The notes: generated by a model from the sequence alone, not told the origin. A stretch of DNA of 64,000 nt from DATARH01 sp036268425 (GCA_036268425.1 DATAUE010000057.1:62001-126000); one strand, 5' to 3'; positions 8,338 through 16,814 are shown, counted from the first letter of the stretch. Made by a program: numbers and translations.

Positions 8338-8892
8338 CTAGCCGATCTTGAGTGCTGTTGCGGAGGTGAATTCGTAAGGCGGAACCGCCAGATTGAGCGG
8401 TGCCGGACCCTGCCGAATGCGAGCCGAGGTATCGTAGATCGAGCCGTGGCACGGACAGAACCAGCCACCAAACGGGCCGCGGTCCTCACCCTGCTTGTTG
8501 CCGAGCGGAATGCAGCCGAGATGCGTGCATACGCCGACGACGATCAGCCATTCGGTCTTTTTGACCCGGTCGGAATCCTTTTGCGGGTCGCGTAATGTCG
8601 AGATGTCGACGGCTTCGGCGGCTTTGATTTCCTCGGGCGTGCGGTGATCGATGAACACCGGCTTGCCGCGCCACGCGACCGTCAGGCGCTGCCCGACCTG
8701 CACTGGCGAGATGTCGACCTCGGTGGTCGACAAGGCCAGCGTGTCGCGCGCCGGGTTGAGGGTATCAACGAACGGCCAGACCGTGATTACGGCGCCCACG
8801 CCAGCCAATGCGCCGGCGGTCAACAGCAGGAAATCGCGCCTCGTGCCGCCGCCATGGCCCGCCGGAAGATGCGATTGAGCCAGATCGGCCAT
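8338..8892 (-). CDS. petA: Rieske iron-sulfur subunit of the bc1 complex
   Basis: Carries the [2Fe-2S] centre that oxidises ubiquinol at the Qo site. The 184-residue protein has an N-terminal twin-arginine-type anchor (GTRRDFLLLTAGALAGVG) and both Rieske cluster motifs, CTHLGC and CPCHGS, with the conserved disulfide partners in place. It ends in a short C-terminal beta strand. As first gene of petABC its 5' leader defines expression of the operon; the leader has inverted repeats described separately. It is divergent from trmL. Confidence 0.97.
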   Translation of the reverse strand: MADLAQSHLPAGHGGGTRRDFLLLTAGALAGVGAVITVWPFVDTLNPARDTLALSTTEVDISPVQVGQRLTVAWRGKPVFIDHRTPEEIKAAEAVDISTLRDPQKDSDRVKKTEWLIVVGVCTHLGCIPLGNKQGEDRGPFGGWFCPCHGSIYDTSARIRQGPAPLNLAVPPYEFTSATALKIG

Positions 8893-9074
8893 ACAGAAAC
8901 CTCGTCAATTCATCGCGGCTGCCGTTTCAAGCGGCAGTCACCAAGGCAAGCTATACACTTGAAGAAGCCGAACTATGCGACAGACTGCCGCATAAAACGT
9001 CAGCAACACCAGTCGAATACGCGTTCCTATACTGTCGTCGGCATGCCGCGCAAGCCTACGCAGGATGATCGATT
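8893..9074. promoter_or_regulatory. Divergent petABC / trmL promoter region with nested inverted repeats
   Basis: 182 bp without a gene. GCGGCAGTC at 8931-8939 is matched by GACTGCCGC at 8983-8991, a perfect 9-bp inverted repeat with a 43-bp gap. A third arm, CTGCCG at 8919-8924, can pair with CGGCAG at 8932-8937. In a petA leader the middle arm could pair with either neighbour, but not both. A TATACT hexamer near 9030 could be a -10 for trmL, although no good -35 is seen. A protein-binding dyad is equally possible. Confidence 0.4.
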
Positions 9075-9533
9075 TTGCGCCTTGCTCTGTTCCAGCCGGA
9101 TATTCCGCAGAATACCGGGGCACTGCTGCGACTCGCGGCATGCTTTGCGGTTCCGGTCGATCTGATCGAGCCGTTCGGCTTTCTGTTTGACGACCGGCGG
9201 GTGCGGCGGGCGGCGCTCGATTATGTCGCACAGGTAGCGATCCACCGTCATATCTCGTGGAACGCGTTTGTCGCGGTGCGCGATCCGGGGTCGCGGCTTG
9301 TGCTGCTGACGACGCATGGTGCGACCTCGCTGTACGATTTTGCCTTCGCCGCCGGCGACACGTTGCTGCTCGGGCGCGAAAGTGCGGGGGTGCCGGATTT
9401 TGTGCATGCCGCCGCCTTTGCCCGGGTGGTGATCCCGCTTCAGATCGGCGCGCGTTCACTCAACGTCGCGATGGCCGGCGCCATCGCGCTCGCCGAAGCA
9501 TTGCGACAGACCGGCCAGCTGCCGCGATCCTGA
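9075..9533 (+). CDS. trmL: tRNA (cytidine(34)-2'-O)-methyltransferase
   Basis: SPOUT-class enzyme that 2'-O-methylates the wobble base of tRNA-Leu isoacceptors. The 152 residues cover the compact trefoil-knot domain: ALFQPDIPQNTGALLRLAACF at the N-terminus, LLGRESAGVPDFV in the middle, and the knot motif IPLQIGARSLNVAMAGAIALAEA at the end. The start is TTG at 9075, because an in-frame stop lies at 9066-9068 and MRLALFQPDIPQNTG matches family N-termini; AGGA at 9062-9065 is a plausible ribosome site. It lies just upstream of a tRNA-Leu gene, whose product belongs to its substrate class in E. coli. Confidence 0.93.
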   Translation: MRLALFQPDIPQNTGALLRLAACFAVPVDLIEPFGFLFDDRRVRRAALDYVAQVAIHRHISWNAFVAVRDPGSRLVLLTTHGATSLYDFAFAAGDTLLLGRESAGVPDFVHAAAFARVVIPLQIGARSLNVAMAGAIALAEALRQTGQLPRS

Positions 9534-9576
9534 CACTTAATATCTGCTGTTGTTTGCGTTGCGCCTGCTGTTATCG

Positions 9577-9605
9577 TTGACAATCGTGGGACCGGGGCTT
9601 ATCTC
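9577..9605 (+). promoter_or_regulatory. Sigma-70-type promoter for tRNA-Leu
   Basis: A perfect TTGACA lies at 9577-9582, followed after 17 bp by TATCTC at 9600-9605 (TTATCT at 9599-9604 is also possible with 16 bp). The predicted start would fall near 9612, about 12 bases before the mature tRNA 5' end, leaving a short leader for RNase P. Confidence 0.65.
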
Positions 9606-9624
9606 CCGCCGGCCGAATCGACGG

Positions 9625-9709
9625 GCGCCCGTGGCGGAATTGGCAGACGCGCACGGTTCAGGTCCGTGTTCCGAAAGGAGTGGTGGTTCGACTCCACTCG
9701 GGCGCACCA
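9625..9709 (+). tRNA. tRNA-Leu (anticodon CAG)
   Basis: The acceptor stem GCGCCCG (9625-9631) pairs with CGGGCGC (9699-9705), followed by A73 and an encoded CCA at 9707-9709. The anticodon arm CACGG-TTCAGGT-CCGTG places CAG at 9659-9661, reading CUG leucine codons, which are frequent in this GC-rich genome. A variable arm lies between it and the T arm GGTTCGACTCC. The total of 85 nt is right for a class II tRNA. Confidence 0.97.
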
Positions 9710-9824
9710 TTCGATCGGCTTTCTCCTCTTTCGCAGCGTGTTGCCAATTTGCGCGCTGCGCCTTGCCCGGCGAACCCTGCCGGGGCCGAATCCACGGCGA
9801 TGCCTGAGCGGAGGGAGACGCGCC

Positions 9825-10238
9825 ATGTGGGTCGTTTGGGAACCGCGTTTCCTCAGCATCCTGCGGATCATCGTCGGGCTGTTGTTCCTGCAGCACGGCC
9901 TCGCCAAGATTTTCGGCTTTCCGCCATTGCCGAATCACGCGCCTTATCAGCTGTTTACGCTGGTGCCGGGAGTGGCCGGGATATTGGAAGCCGGCGGCGG
10001 CGCGTTGGTTGCGCTCGGGCTGTTCACTCGGCCCGCGGCTTTTATTCTGTCGGGTGAGATGGCGGCCGCCTATTTCATGGCGCACGCACCTCGCGGCTTT
10101 TTTCCGCTGCTGAATGGCGGCGAAGGTGCGGTGCTCTATTGCTTTGTCTTTCTATATTTTGTCGCCGCGGGCGGCGGGGCCTGGAGCCTCGATCGGCTGC
10201 TGGCGCGCGATCCCGGCGTCGGCGCCAGAAGCGTCTGA
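9825..10238 (+). CDS. DoxX-family membrane protein
   Basis: A 137-residue integral membrane protein with four predicted helices. The DoxX pattern is clear: ILRIIVGLLFLQHGLAKIFGF in the first helix, EAGGGALVALGLFTRPAAFIL in the second, and a final FVFLYFVAAGGGAWSLDRLL. The start at 9825 follows GGAGGGAG with good spacing; the longer open frame runs back into the tRNA gene and is not credible. DoxX proteins are linked to quinone or thiosulfate redox chemistry and to stress in some bacteria, but no specific role can be assigned here. Confidence 0.85.
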   Translation: MWVVWEPRFLSILRIIVGLLFLQHGLAKIFGFPPLPNHAPYQLFTLVPGVAGILEAGGGALVALGLFTRPAAFILSGEMAAAYFMAHAPRGFFPLLNGGEGAVLYCFVFLYFVAAGGGAWSLDRLLARDPGVGARSV

Positions 10239-10451
10239 TCCCGTCGGAAGGGCCCGAAACGGCAAGCAATTTGACGGGCCGGCCTGCCGGGTAGATATTT
10301 CCGGCCGGGTATTTCAGCGTGCAACGTGGCCGGTAGGCAACTGATCGACCATCTGAAAGCGGCACCGGTACGACCGGTTTTGCGCGATTCCGGTAAGTCG
10401 GCGCGGCGCTCGCACCAGACATTATTCCGACGCCATGCAGGACAGCACGAC

Positions 10452-11063
10452 ATGACCCATCATTTGCATCGCGGCGACTTGCCCGAGGATTTGCGGTTCG
10501 GCGCGGCGGTCGCGATCGACAGCGAGGCGATGGGTCTTCATCCGCATCGCGACCGCCTCTGCGTCGTTCAGCTTTCGGGCGGCGACGGCAACGCCCATCT
10601 GGTCCAGTTCGCGGCCGGCTGCTACGACGCGCCGAACCTCAAGCGGCTGCTGACCGATCGGTCGGTACTCAAGCTTTTTCACTTCGCGCGCTTCGATATC
10701 GCCATAATTCAGCATTACTTACGCGTCATGCCGCAGCCGCTCTACTGCACCAAGATCGCCTCGCGCCTCGTGCGGACCTTTACCGACCGGCATGGGCTGC
10801 GTGACCTGTGCAAGGATCTGCTCGGCGTCGATCTGAAAAAAGAGCAGCAGAGTTCGGATTGGGGCGCCGCGACGCTGACCGAGGAGCAGTTGCGCTACGC
10901 GGCCTCGGATGTGCTGCATCTGCACGCGCTGCGGGCGCGGCTCGATGAGATGCTGGCGCGCGAAGGGCGCACCGAACTGGCGCGCCACTGTTTCGAGTTT
11001 TTGCCGACGCGCGCGTTGCTGGACCTTGAAGGCTGGGCGGAGCAGGACATCTTCGCGCATTAG
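10452..11063 (+). CDS. rnd: Ribonuclease D, short form
   Basis: 3'-5' exoribonuclease for tRNA 3'-end maturation and RNA turnover. The 203-residue protein contains only the DEDDy nuclease domain: AIDSEAMGL (Asp and Glu of Exo I), LFHFARFDIAII (Exo II), and YAASDVLHLHAL (Exo III with Tyr and Asp). The HRDC domains of enteric RNase D are absent, as in other short alphaproteobacterial versions. It begins at the ATG at 10452 (MTHHLHRGDLPEDL). The frame is open further upstream, but 10239-10451 shows no conserved sequence. It heads the block leading to the LPS export genes. Confidence 0.92.
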   Translation: MTHHLHRGDLPEDLRFGAAVAIDSEAMGLHPHRDRLCVVQLSGGDGNAHLVQFAAGCYDAPNLKRLLTDRSVLKLFHFARFDIAIIQHYLRVMPQPLYCTKIASRLVRTFTDRHGLRDLCKDLLGVDLKKEQQSSDWGAATLTEEQLRYAASDVLHLHALRARLDEMLAREGRTELARHCFEFLPTRALLDLEGWAEQDIFAH

Positions 11064-11121
11064 GGCGTCGTCGGGGGGCTGTCGGCGCCGGTTTCCGAAT
11101 GCAATCGGGGGGAGAGGGTTT

Positions 11122-12150
11122 TTGGCGCAGAAAGTCATCGCCGGGTCGGCGATAGGGCCGGCCCGAGCCGGCAAGGCGGTTGTTGCGGGTGGGCTGACGC
11201 GCGATCTGACGGTTGCGCGGCGGGTCATCTGTGCGGAAATCGAAGGGCTTGAGCAGCTGTCGCGCACGCTCGACGGCAATCTGGGCATCGCGCTCGATCT
11301 GTGCGCTGCAGCGCGCGGCCGGCTGATCGTCACCGGCATCGGCAAAAGCGGCCACGTCGCGCGCAAGATCGCCGCGACCCTGGCCTCGACCGGCACGCCG
11401 GCGCAGTTCGTCCACGCCGCGGAGGCCAGCCACGGTGATCTCGGCATGATTGGCATCGACGACGCGATCTTGGCGCTGTCCTATTCCGGTGATAGCGACG
11501 AACTGGCCGATATCATCGCCTATTCCCGGCGTTTCGAGATACCGTTGATCGCAATTACCGGCGGTTCCGGGTCGAGCCTCGCCGAGGCCGCTGATGTGGT
11601 GCTGGCATTGCCGCGGGCCGCCGAGGCCTGCCCGATGGGGTTGGCGCCGACCACTTCGACGACGATGATGATGGCGCTGGGCGACGCGCTGGCGATCGGG
11701 CTGCTCGAGCGCAAAGGGTTCTCGTCGGCCGATTTTCAGTTGTTTCATCCGGGCGGCAAGCTCGGCCGCCGGCTGTTGCGGGTCAGCGATATCATGCATG
11801 TCGGCGACGGCGTGCCGCTGGTCGACCCCGACACGCTGATGTCGGAAGCGATCCTGGTGATGAGTGCCAAGAGCTTTGGCTGCGTCGGGGTGCGCGGCCG
11901 CGACGGGCGCCTCGTCGGGGTCATCACCGACGGCGATCTGCGGCGCCACATGGGCGCCCGGCTGCTCGGGCGCGCCGTCGATCAGGTAATGCATCGCGAC
12001 CCGAAGACCATCACCGCGGCGCACCTCGCTGCCGAGGCGCTGGGGGTAATGAACCGGTTCGGGATTACCGCGCTGTTCGTCGTCGATGACGATCTGCGCC
12101 CGGCCGGATTTCTGCACATGCACGACTGCCTGCGCGCCGGCGTGGCCTGA
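11122..12150 (+). CDS. kdsD: D-arabinose 5-phosphate isomerase (KdsD/KpsF), TTG start
   Basis: Converts ribulose-5-phosphate to arabinose-5-phosphate, the first step toward the Kdo of lipopolysaccharide. The 342-residue protein has an N-terminal SIS domain (GKSGHVARKIAATLASTGTP, SYSGDSDELADII, GSSLAEAADVVLALP) and two C-terminal CBS domains (ending HRDPKTITAAHLAAEALGVM and ALFVVDDDLRPAGFL). The start is TTG at 11122, directly after a GGGGGGAGAGG ribosome site. The open frame extends back into rnd, but in a different reading of that gene. Ten bases separate it from lptC, so the two are probably co-transcribed. Confidence 0.95.
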   Translation: MAQKVIAGSAIGPARAGKAVVAGGLTRDLTVARRVICAEIEGLEQLSRTLDGNLGIALDLCAAARGRLIVTGIGKSGHVARKIAATLASTGTPAQFVHAAEASHGDLGMIGIDDAILALSYSGDSDELADIIAYSRRFEIPLIAITGGSGSSLAEAADVVLALPRAAEACPMGLAPTTSTTMMMALGDALAIGLLERKGFSSADFQLFHPGGKLGRRLLRVSDIMHVGDGVPLVDPDTLMSEAILVMSAKSFGCVGVRGRDGRLVGVITDGDLRRHMGARLLGRAVDQVMHRDPKTITAAHLAAEALGVMNRFGITALFVVDDDLRPAGFLHMHDCLRAGVA

Positions 12151-12159
12151 GGCTAGGCA

Positions 12160-13134
12160 ATGCCGCTGACCGTGCCGCGCAGCCTGCGTCGCTCGAACCC
12201 GCAACCTGCTCCCGCTTCTCGTCCCGCCGGACAATACGGGACGGCCGCTTTGGGAAGCGCGGTCGCGTGGCTGTCTGCGGCCTGGGCGGTGGCGGGTTCG
12301 GACGACCGGCACAGCCGGCGCGTCGCACTGCTGAAGCGGTTGCTGCCGGCGACCGGGTTGCTTCTTCTGCTGCTGATTACGCTGTGGCCGCGCCTCGCGC
12401 CGCTGTGGGACCGGATGCGGCTGGGTTTTCCGGCGATCGACCTGCGCGACGCGCGCGAACTGCGTATGCTGAACCCGCGCTATGCCGGGCTGGACCGGCT
12501 GGGGCGGCCCTATGTGGTGACCGCCGCGGTCGGGCGGCAGGTGCCGGACCGGCAGGATTTGATGTCGCTGGAAGCGCCGCGCGCCGATGTCACGACACAT
12601 AGCGGTGCCAATATCGTGCTGACCTCCTCGACGGGAGTGTATCAGTCTCAGGCGCAGCTTCTCGACCTGTTCGGTGACGTGACGATGGTGCATCAGAACG
12701 GCACTCGTTTCGTCACCGATACCGCGCGCATCAACGTCGCCGAAAATTCGGCGGCCGGCAGCGATCCGGTCGAAGGCCACGGCCCCTCGGGTGACATCAA
12801 GGCGGCCGGGTTCAAGATCCTCGACAAAGGCGACACGATCATCTTCACCGGCAAATCCGACATGCTGCTGCGCGGTGCCAAGCCGAACGCCGGCAAGGCC
12901 GCGCCGACCGGGTTGCCCGCCCCGGTTGCCGCGGCCGCGGCGCAGACTGCGGCTGCGGCAAAGCCAATACTGGCCAAGGCGGCGCCTAAAAAGGCGGTGG
13001 AAAAAACCGCGGAGAGGACTCCCGGCAAGGCACCGCACAAGACGGCGGCCAAGTCAGGGGAAACATCGGCGCGGTCACATCACGAGACCAAATCGGCGCA
13101 TCACGCCAAATCCGCCGCGACCAAGAAAAGCTAG
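12160..13134 (+). CDS. lptC: LPS export ABC transporter periplasmic protein LptC, with C-terminal extension
   Basis: LptC joins the LptBFG inner-membrane complex to LptA in the lipopolysaccharide bridge. A transmembrane anchor at residues about 60-80 (LLPATGLLLLLLITLWPRL) precedes a beta-jellyroll segment (DLMSLEAPRADVT, DVTMVHQNGTRFVTDTARIN, FKILDKGDTIIFTGKSDMLL). The protein is long at 324 residues against about 190-220 for the family. The extra length is a 50-residue N-terminal arm and roughly 95 residues of Ala/Lys/Pro/His-rich tail after residue 230. A GAGG ribosome site lies before the ATG, 10 bp after kdsD. The low-complexity tail is the odd feature. Confidence 0.9.
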   Translation: MPLTVPRSLRRSNPQPAPASRPAGQYGTAALGSAVAWLSAAWAVAGSDDRHSRRVALLKRLLPATGLLLLLLITLWPRLAPLWDRMRLGFPAIDLRDARELRMLNPRYAGLDRLGRPYVVTAAVGRQVPDRQDLMSLEAPRADVTTHSGANIVLTSSTGVYQSQAQLLDLFGDVTMVHQNGTRFVTDTARINVAENSAAGSDPVEGHGPSGDIKAAGFKILDKGDTIIFTGKSDMLLRGAKPNAGKAAPTGLPAPVAAAAAQTAAAAKPILAKAAPKKAVEKTAERTPGKAPHKTAAKSGETSARSHHETKSAHHAKSAATKKS

Positions 13135-13136
13135 CG

Positions 13137-14273
13137 ATGCGGCGCAGGCGGAGTGGGTTTCGCACCATCGCCGGAATGTGCTCCGGCCTCGCGCTACTTG
13201 GCGTTTCGGCAGGCGCGTTGCCGGCATTGGGCGCGGCGCAGACGCCGGCGGCCGCCGCGGCCGCAGCCGGCGACAACAACCAGCCAATCCAGATTCAGGC
13301 GGATTCCGGGATCGAATGGCAGCAAAGCGCTCATGTTTATATCGCCCGCGGCAACGCCGTGGCGATCCGCGGGCAGAGCGAGGTGCATGCCGATACGCTG
13401 ATTGCGCATTACCGCGACGTCAAAGGTAGCGCCGGCAATACCAATACCGGCGGCAACACGGAAATCTATCGGGTCGAGGCGGAAGGACATGTGACGCTGA
13501 AGCGCGATACGCAAACGGTGGTCGGCGATCGGGCCGATTACGATGTCGACAAAGCGATCGCGGTGGTGACCGGCAAAAACCTCAAGCTGACGACCGCGAC
13601 CGACACCGTAACCGCGCGCGACAGCCTGGAATGGTTCGACCAAAAGCAGATTGCGGTGGCGCGCGGTGATGCGGTGGCGATCCGCAACGGCAAAACCATC
13701 AAGGCCGACACGCTGACCGCCTACATGGTGAAGACCGCGCCGGCGGCGAAACCCGGGGCGACGGCCGCCAAGCCACCCGCGAAGCAGGCAAAGCCCGGCG
13801 GTTCCGCTGCGCCGGCTGCTGCAGCGGCGGCGACGCCTGCGTCGGCCACAACCGGCGCTGCGGCGCCAGGCAATTCCCTGGTTCTGCCGACCGCGTCGTC
13901 GAACAAGGCCAAGACCTCCCTGGGGGTGCCGGGAGCGGCGGCGCCCGGCGCCGAATCCAAGATCAGCCGCGTCGATGCGCAAGGCCATGTCGTTGTGACA
14001 AACGGTCCCGATACCGGCCGCGGCGATTTTGGCGTCTACAATGCCGAAACCGGCATCGCTACTTTGATCCGCAACGTCGTTATCGAGCGCGGCAAGGATG
14101 TGATCAGAGGACAGCGCGGGGTCATGGACCTCAACAACAATGTCAGCCGGATGATGCCCGGCGGCGCGCCCGATGTGCCGCATCAGCGGGTACAGGGCCT
14201 GTTTATGCGTGAAGACCACGGCAAGGCCGGCGCCGGCGCCGAGGCGGCGCCAGCCGCAGGCAAGAAGCCATGA
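13137..14273 (+). CDS. lptA: LPS transport protein LptA (OstA family), with low-complexity linker
   Basis: Periplasmic oligomer that carries LPS from LptC to LptD. A signal peptide (about residues 1-33, ending ALG) is followed by OstA-type repeats: NAVAIRGQSEVHADTLIAHY, AEGHVTLKRDTQTVVGDRA and AVARGDAVAIRNGKTIKADTL. After about residue 200 comes a 70-residue Ala/Pro/Lys/Gly-rich stretch, then a further OstA-like repeat (VDAQGHVVVTNGPDTGRGDF, VVIERGKDVIRGQ). At 378 residues it is about twice the size of E. coli LptA. It starts 2 bp after lptC and overlaps lptB by 4 bp. Confidence 0.9.
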   Translation: MRRRRSGFRTIAGMCSGLALLGVSAGALPALGAAQTPAAAAAAAGDNNQPIQIQADSGIEWQQSAHVYIARGNAVAIRGQSEVHADTLIAHYRDVKGSAGNTNTGGNTEIYRVEAEGHVTLKRDTQTVVGDRADYDVDKAIAVVTGKNLKLTTATDTVTARDSLEWFDQKQIAVARGDAVAIRNGKTIKADTLTAYMVKTAPAAKPGATAAKPPAKQAKPGGSAAPAAAAAATPASATTGAAAPGNSLVLPTASSNKAKTSLGVPGAAAPGAESKISRVDAQGHVVVTNGPDTGRGDFGVYNAETGIATLIRNVVIERGKDVIRGQRGVMDLNNNVSRMMPGGAPDVPHQRVQGLFMREDHGKAGAGAEAAPAAGKKP

Positions 14274-15079
14274 TGCGCAGCGGCAATGGGCAGGCGGGGC
14301 CGACTTACGCCGGCCCGGCCTGGCTCGGCGGTCAGGGGCCGCGCCTCGTCGCCGACAATCGCGGTCTGGTCGGTCGCGGTCTCGGCAAGAGCTTCAAGCG
14401 CCGGCCGGTACTGCGTGATGTCAGCGTGTCGGTGCAGCGCGGCGAGGTGGTCGGCCTGCTCGGCCCCAACGGCGCCGGCAAGACTACCTGCTTTTACATC
14501 ATCACCGGGCTGATCGCGGCCGATACCGGCACGGTCGAGCTTGACGGGCACGACCTCACCGATCTGCCGATGTACCGCCGCGCTCGCATGGGGATCGGGT
14601 ATCTGCCGCAGGAAGCCTCGATCTTTCGCGGGCTGACGGTCGAGCAGAACATTCGAGCGATCCTCGAAGTCGCCGAACCCGAGCCGGAAACCCGCGAAGC
14701 GATGCTTGATGCGCTGCTGGCGGAATTCTCGATCAGTCATTTGCGGCGTGCCTCGGCGATGGCGCTGTCGGGCGGCGAGCGCCGCCGCTGCGAGATCGCG
14801 CGGGCGCTGGCGACCGAGCCGAATTTCATCCTGCTTGATGAGCCGCTTGCCGGCATCGACCCGATTGCGGTCGGCGACATCCGCGACCTGGTGGCGCACC
14901 TGAAGGACCGCGGCATCGGGGTGGTCATCACCGACCACAACGTCCGGGACACGCTGAAAATCGTGGATCGCGCCTATATCCTGCACGAAGGCCGTGTGCT
15001 GATGGAGGGGCAGCCCGACGAAATCGTCGCCGACGCCGAAGTCAGGCGCGTTTACCTCGGCGAAAGATTCAGCCTATAA
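14270..15079 (+). CDS. lptB: LPS export ABC transporter ATPase LptB
   Basis: Cytoplasmic ATPase of the LptB2FG extractor. It has Walker A (LLGPNGAGKTT, about residues 64-73), a Q-loop region (IGYLPQEASIFRGLTVEQNI, characteristic of LptB), signature ALSGGERRR, Walker B FILLDEPLAGIDP and switch His in VVITDHNVRDTL. The start ATG overlaps the lptA stop (ATGA). A 30-residue Gly-rich N-terminal arm precedes the usual start of the domain. The partner permeases LptF and LptG are not in the window. Confidence 0.97.
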   Translation: MMRSGNGQAGPTYAGPAWLGGQGPRLVADNRGLVGRGLGKSFKRRPVLRDVSVSVQRGEVVGLLGPNGAGKTTCFYIITGLIAADTGTVELDGHDLTDLPMYRRARMGIGYLPQEASIFRGLTVEQNIRAILEVAEPEPETREAMLDALLAEFSISHLRRASAMALSGGERRRCEIARALATEPNFILLDEPLAGIDPIAVGDIRDLVAHLKDRGIGVVITDHNVRDTLKIVDRAYILHEGRVLMEGQPDEIVADAEVRRVYLGERFSL

Positions 15080-15103
15080 GCCGCTCCGGACGGAGCATGT
15101 TCT

Positions 15104-16624
15104 GTGAACAGATTCGGCGTTTCGCAACGGCTTGAACTGCGCCAGAGTCAGGCTCTGGTGATGACGCCGCAACTGCAGCAGGCGATCAAGATGCTGCAGT
15201 TGTCGAATATCGAACTGGCGGAATTTGTCGAAGCGGAAATCGAGCAGAACCCGCTGCTCGAACATGGCGAGCGTGACGGCGACGAAGGACCCGCCGCGCC
15301 CGACACCGACGCTGGTCCCGGCGCCGAGATCAATGGCGCGACAGTGGCGCTGCCGGACGAGTTGCCCGGCGCCCTTGCCGGTGAGTTGGCGGGCGATGCG
15401 GCCGAGCATTGGCAGGCGGCATCGGGCGACGACGGCGACGGTTCGGTTGATCGTGGCGGCGACACGCAGTCCTGGCAGTCCCGCAACGGGGGCCAGGGTG
15501 ATGACGGCCTGCCGGGCATCGAACAGGCCGCGTCGCGCCCGGCGACATTGCGCGAGCACCTGATCGAGCAGATCGGACCCGATCTTCCGGATATGGCCGA
15601 TCGCACGATCGCTTATCACCTGCTCGACCAACTTGATGAAGCCGGCTATCTGCGCGGCGGTTTTGACGATGTCGCCGGACGGCTCGGCTGCACCCAGGAA
15701 CACGCCGATCGCGTGCTGGGCCGCTTGCAGGAATTCGACCCGCCGGGCGTTTTCGCGCGCGACTTGCCGGAATGCCTGGCGCTGCAACTGCGCGACCGCA
15801 ATCGGCTCGACCCGGCAATGCAGCGTCTGCTCGACAATTTGCCGCTGCTCGCCGCCCGCAACGGGGCCGCGCTGTTGCGGACCTGTGGGGTCGATGCCGA
15901 GGATCTTGCCGAAATGATCGCCGAGATCAAATCGCTCGACCCGCGTCCGGGGCACGCGTTCGACCCGCCATTGGCGCAGCCGGTGGTGCCCGACATCATC
16001 ATGCGGGCAACGCCGCAAGGCGACTGGGCGATCGAACTGAACGCCGACACGCTGCCGCGCGTCCTCGTCAACAACCACTATTATGCCCGGATCAGCCGCG
16101 CCACCCGCAACAAGGAAGAGCGCGAATACCTGACCGACCGACTGCAGGCGGCGAACTGGCTGGTAAAGTCGCTGCACCAGCGGGCCACCACAATCCTCAA
16201 GGTCGCGGCCGAAATCGTGCGCCAGCAGGACGGGTTTTTCCGCCACGGGGTGCAGGCTCTGCGCCCGCTGATCCTGCGTGACATTGCCGATGTCATCGGG
16301 ATGCACGAAAGCACTGTCAGCCGCGTCACCACCAACAAATACATGGCGACGCCGCGCGGCCTGTTCGAACTGAAGTATTTTTTCACCTCGTCGATTGCGG
16401 CGTCGCGCGGCGGTGAGTCGCATTCGGCCGAGGCTGTGCGCTTCCGGATTCGTGGTTTGATCGGCGACGAGCCGTCGGACGACACCTTGTCCGACGAACG
16501 CATCGTCGAATTGCTGCAGCAGGAAGGCGTCGATATCGCACGCCGCACGGTGGCGAAATACCGCGAAGCGATGCGCATTCCGTCATCAGTGCAGCGCCGT
16601 CGCGAGAAAATGTTGGCGTTGTGA
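15104..16624 (+). CDS. rpoN: RNA polymerase sigma-54 factor
   Basis: Sigma factor for enhancer-dependent promoters (nitrogen control, motility and others). The 506-residue protein has region I (QRLELRQSQALVMTPQLQQA), an acidic region II of variable length, a core-binding region, the helix-turn-helix (LRDIADVIGMHESTVSRVT) and the RpoN box ARRTVAKYREAMRIPSS near the C-terminus. The start is GTG at 15104, with GGAG upstream; the nearby ATG at 15097 is out of frame. It follows lptB by 24 bp. In many alphaproteobacteria hpf comes next, but here it does not. Confidence 0.97.
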   Translation: MNRFGVSQRLELRQSQALVMTPQLQQAIKMLQLSNIELAEFVEAEIEQNPLLEHGERDGDEGPAAPDTDAGPGAEINGATVALPDELPGALAGELAGDAAEHWQAASGDDGDGSVDRGGDTQSWQSRNGGQGDDGLPGIEQAASRPATLREHLIEQIGPDLPDMADRTIAYHLLDQLDEAGYLRGGFDDVAGRLGCTQEHADRVLGRLQEFDPPGVFARDLPECLALQLRDRNRLDPAMQRLLDNLPLLAARNGAALLRTCGVDAEDLAEMIAEIKSLDPRPGHAFDPPLAQPVVPDIIMRATPQGDWAIELNADTLPRVLVNNHYYARISRATRNKEEREYLTDRLQAANWLVKSLHQRATTILKVAAEIVRQQDGFFRHGVQALRPLILRDIADVIGMHESTVSRVTTNKYMATPRGLFELKYFFTSSIAASRGGESHSAEAVRFRIRGLIGDEPSDDTLSDERIVELLQQEGVDIARRTVAKYREAMRIPSSVQRRREKMLAL

Positions 16625-16814
16625 GCCGGGTGACGGTTTCCTCCGCTTGACCGGACCGGTCGTCGTGCCCAACTTCGTCGAAAGCGCCACGTCGCGAGCG
16701 TCCCCCCGTCCGATCCGAGCGGTTTTTATTGATGCGACCGACGATCCCAGATTGCCATATCGAGGGCTGTGCGCCCGCGCATGCGACGCGTCAGGCTGCC
16801 GTGAGGCAGGCTTG
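16625..16814. other. Spacer between rpoN and ptsN, no hpf gene
   Basis: 190 bp without a supported gene. In many relatives a ribosome hibernation factor gene (hpf) stands between rpoN and ptsN, but its product needs about 100-190 residues and no such frame exists here. An in-frame extension of ptsN back to 16647 is open, but it lacks EIIA-like sequence. The region may hold a ptsN promoter; no clear hexamers were found. Confidence 0.5.

Noticed and set aside
6940..8595. 551-residue open frame on the plus strand
   Set aside because: It is antisense to the bc1 genes petC-petB-petA, which have strong motifs; the composition (Arg/Asp/Gln-rich) is that of a shadow frame.
10780..13038. 752-residue open frame on the minus strand
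   Set aside because: It lies antisense to rnd, kdsD and lptC, is rich in Arg/Gln/Pro without conserved motifs, and is explained by GC-rich codon bias on the coding strand.
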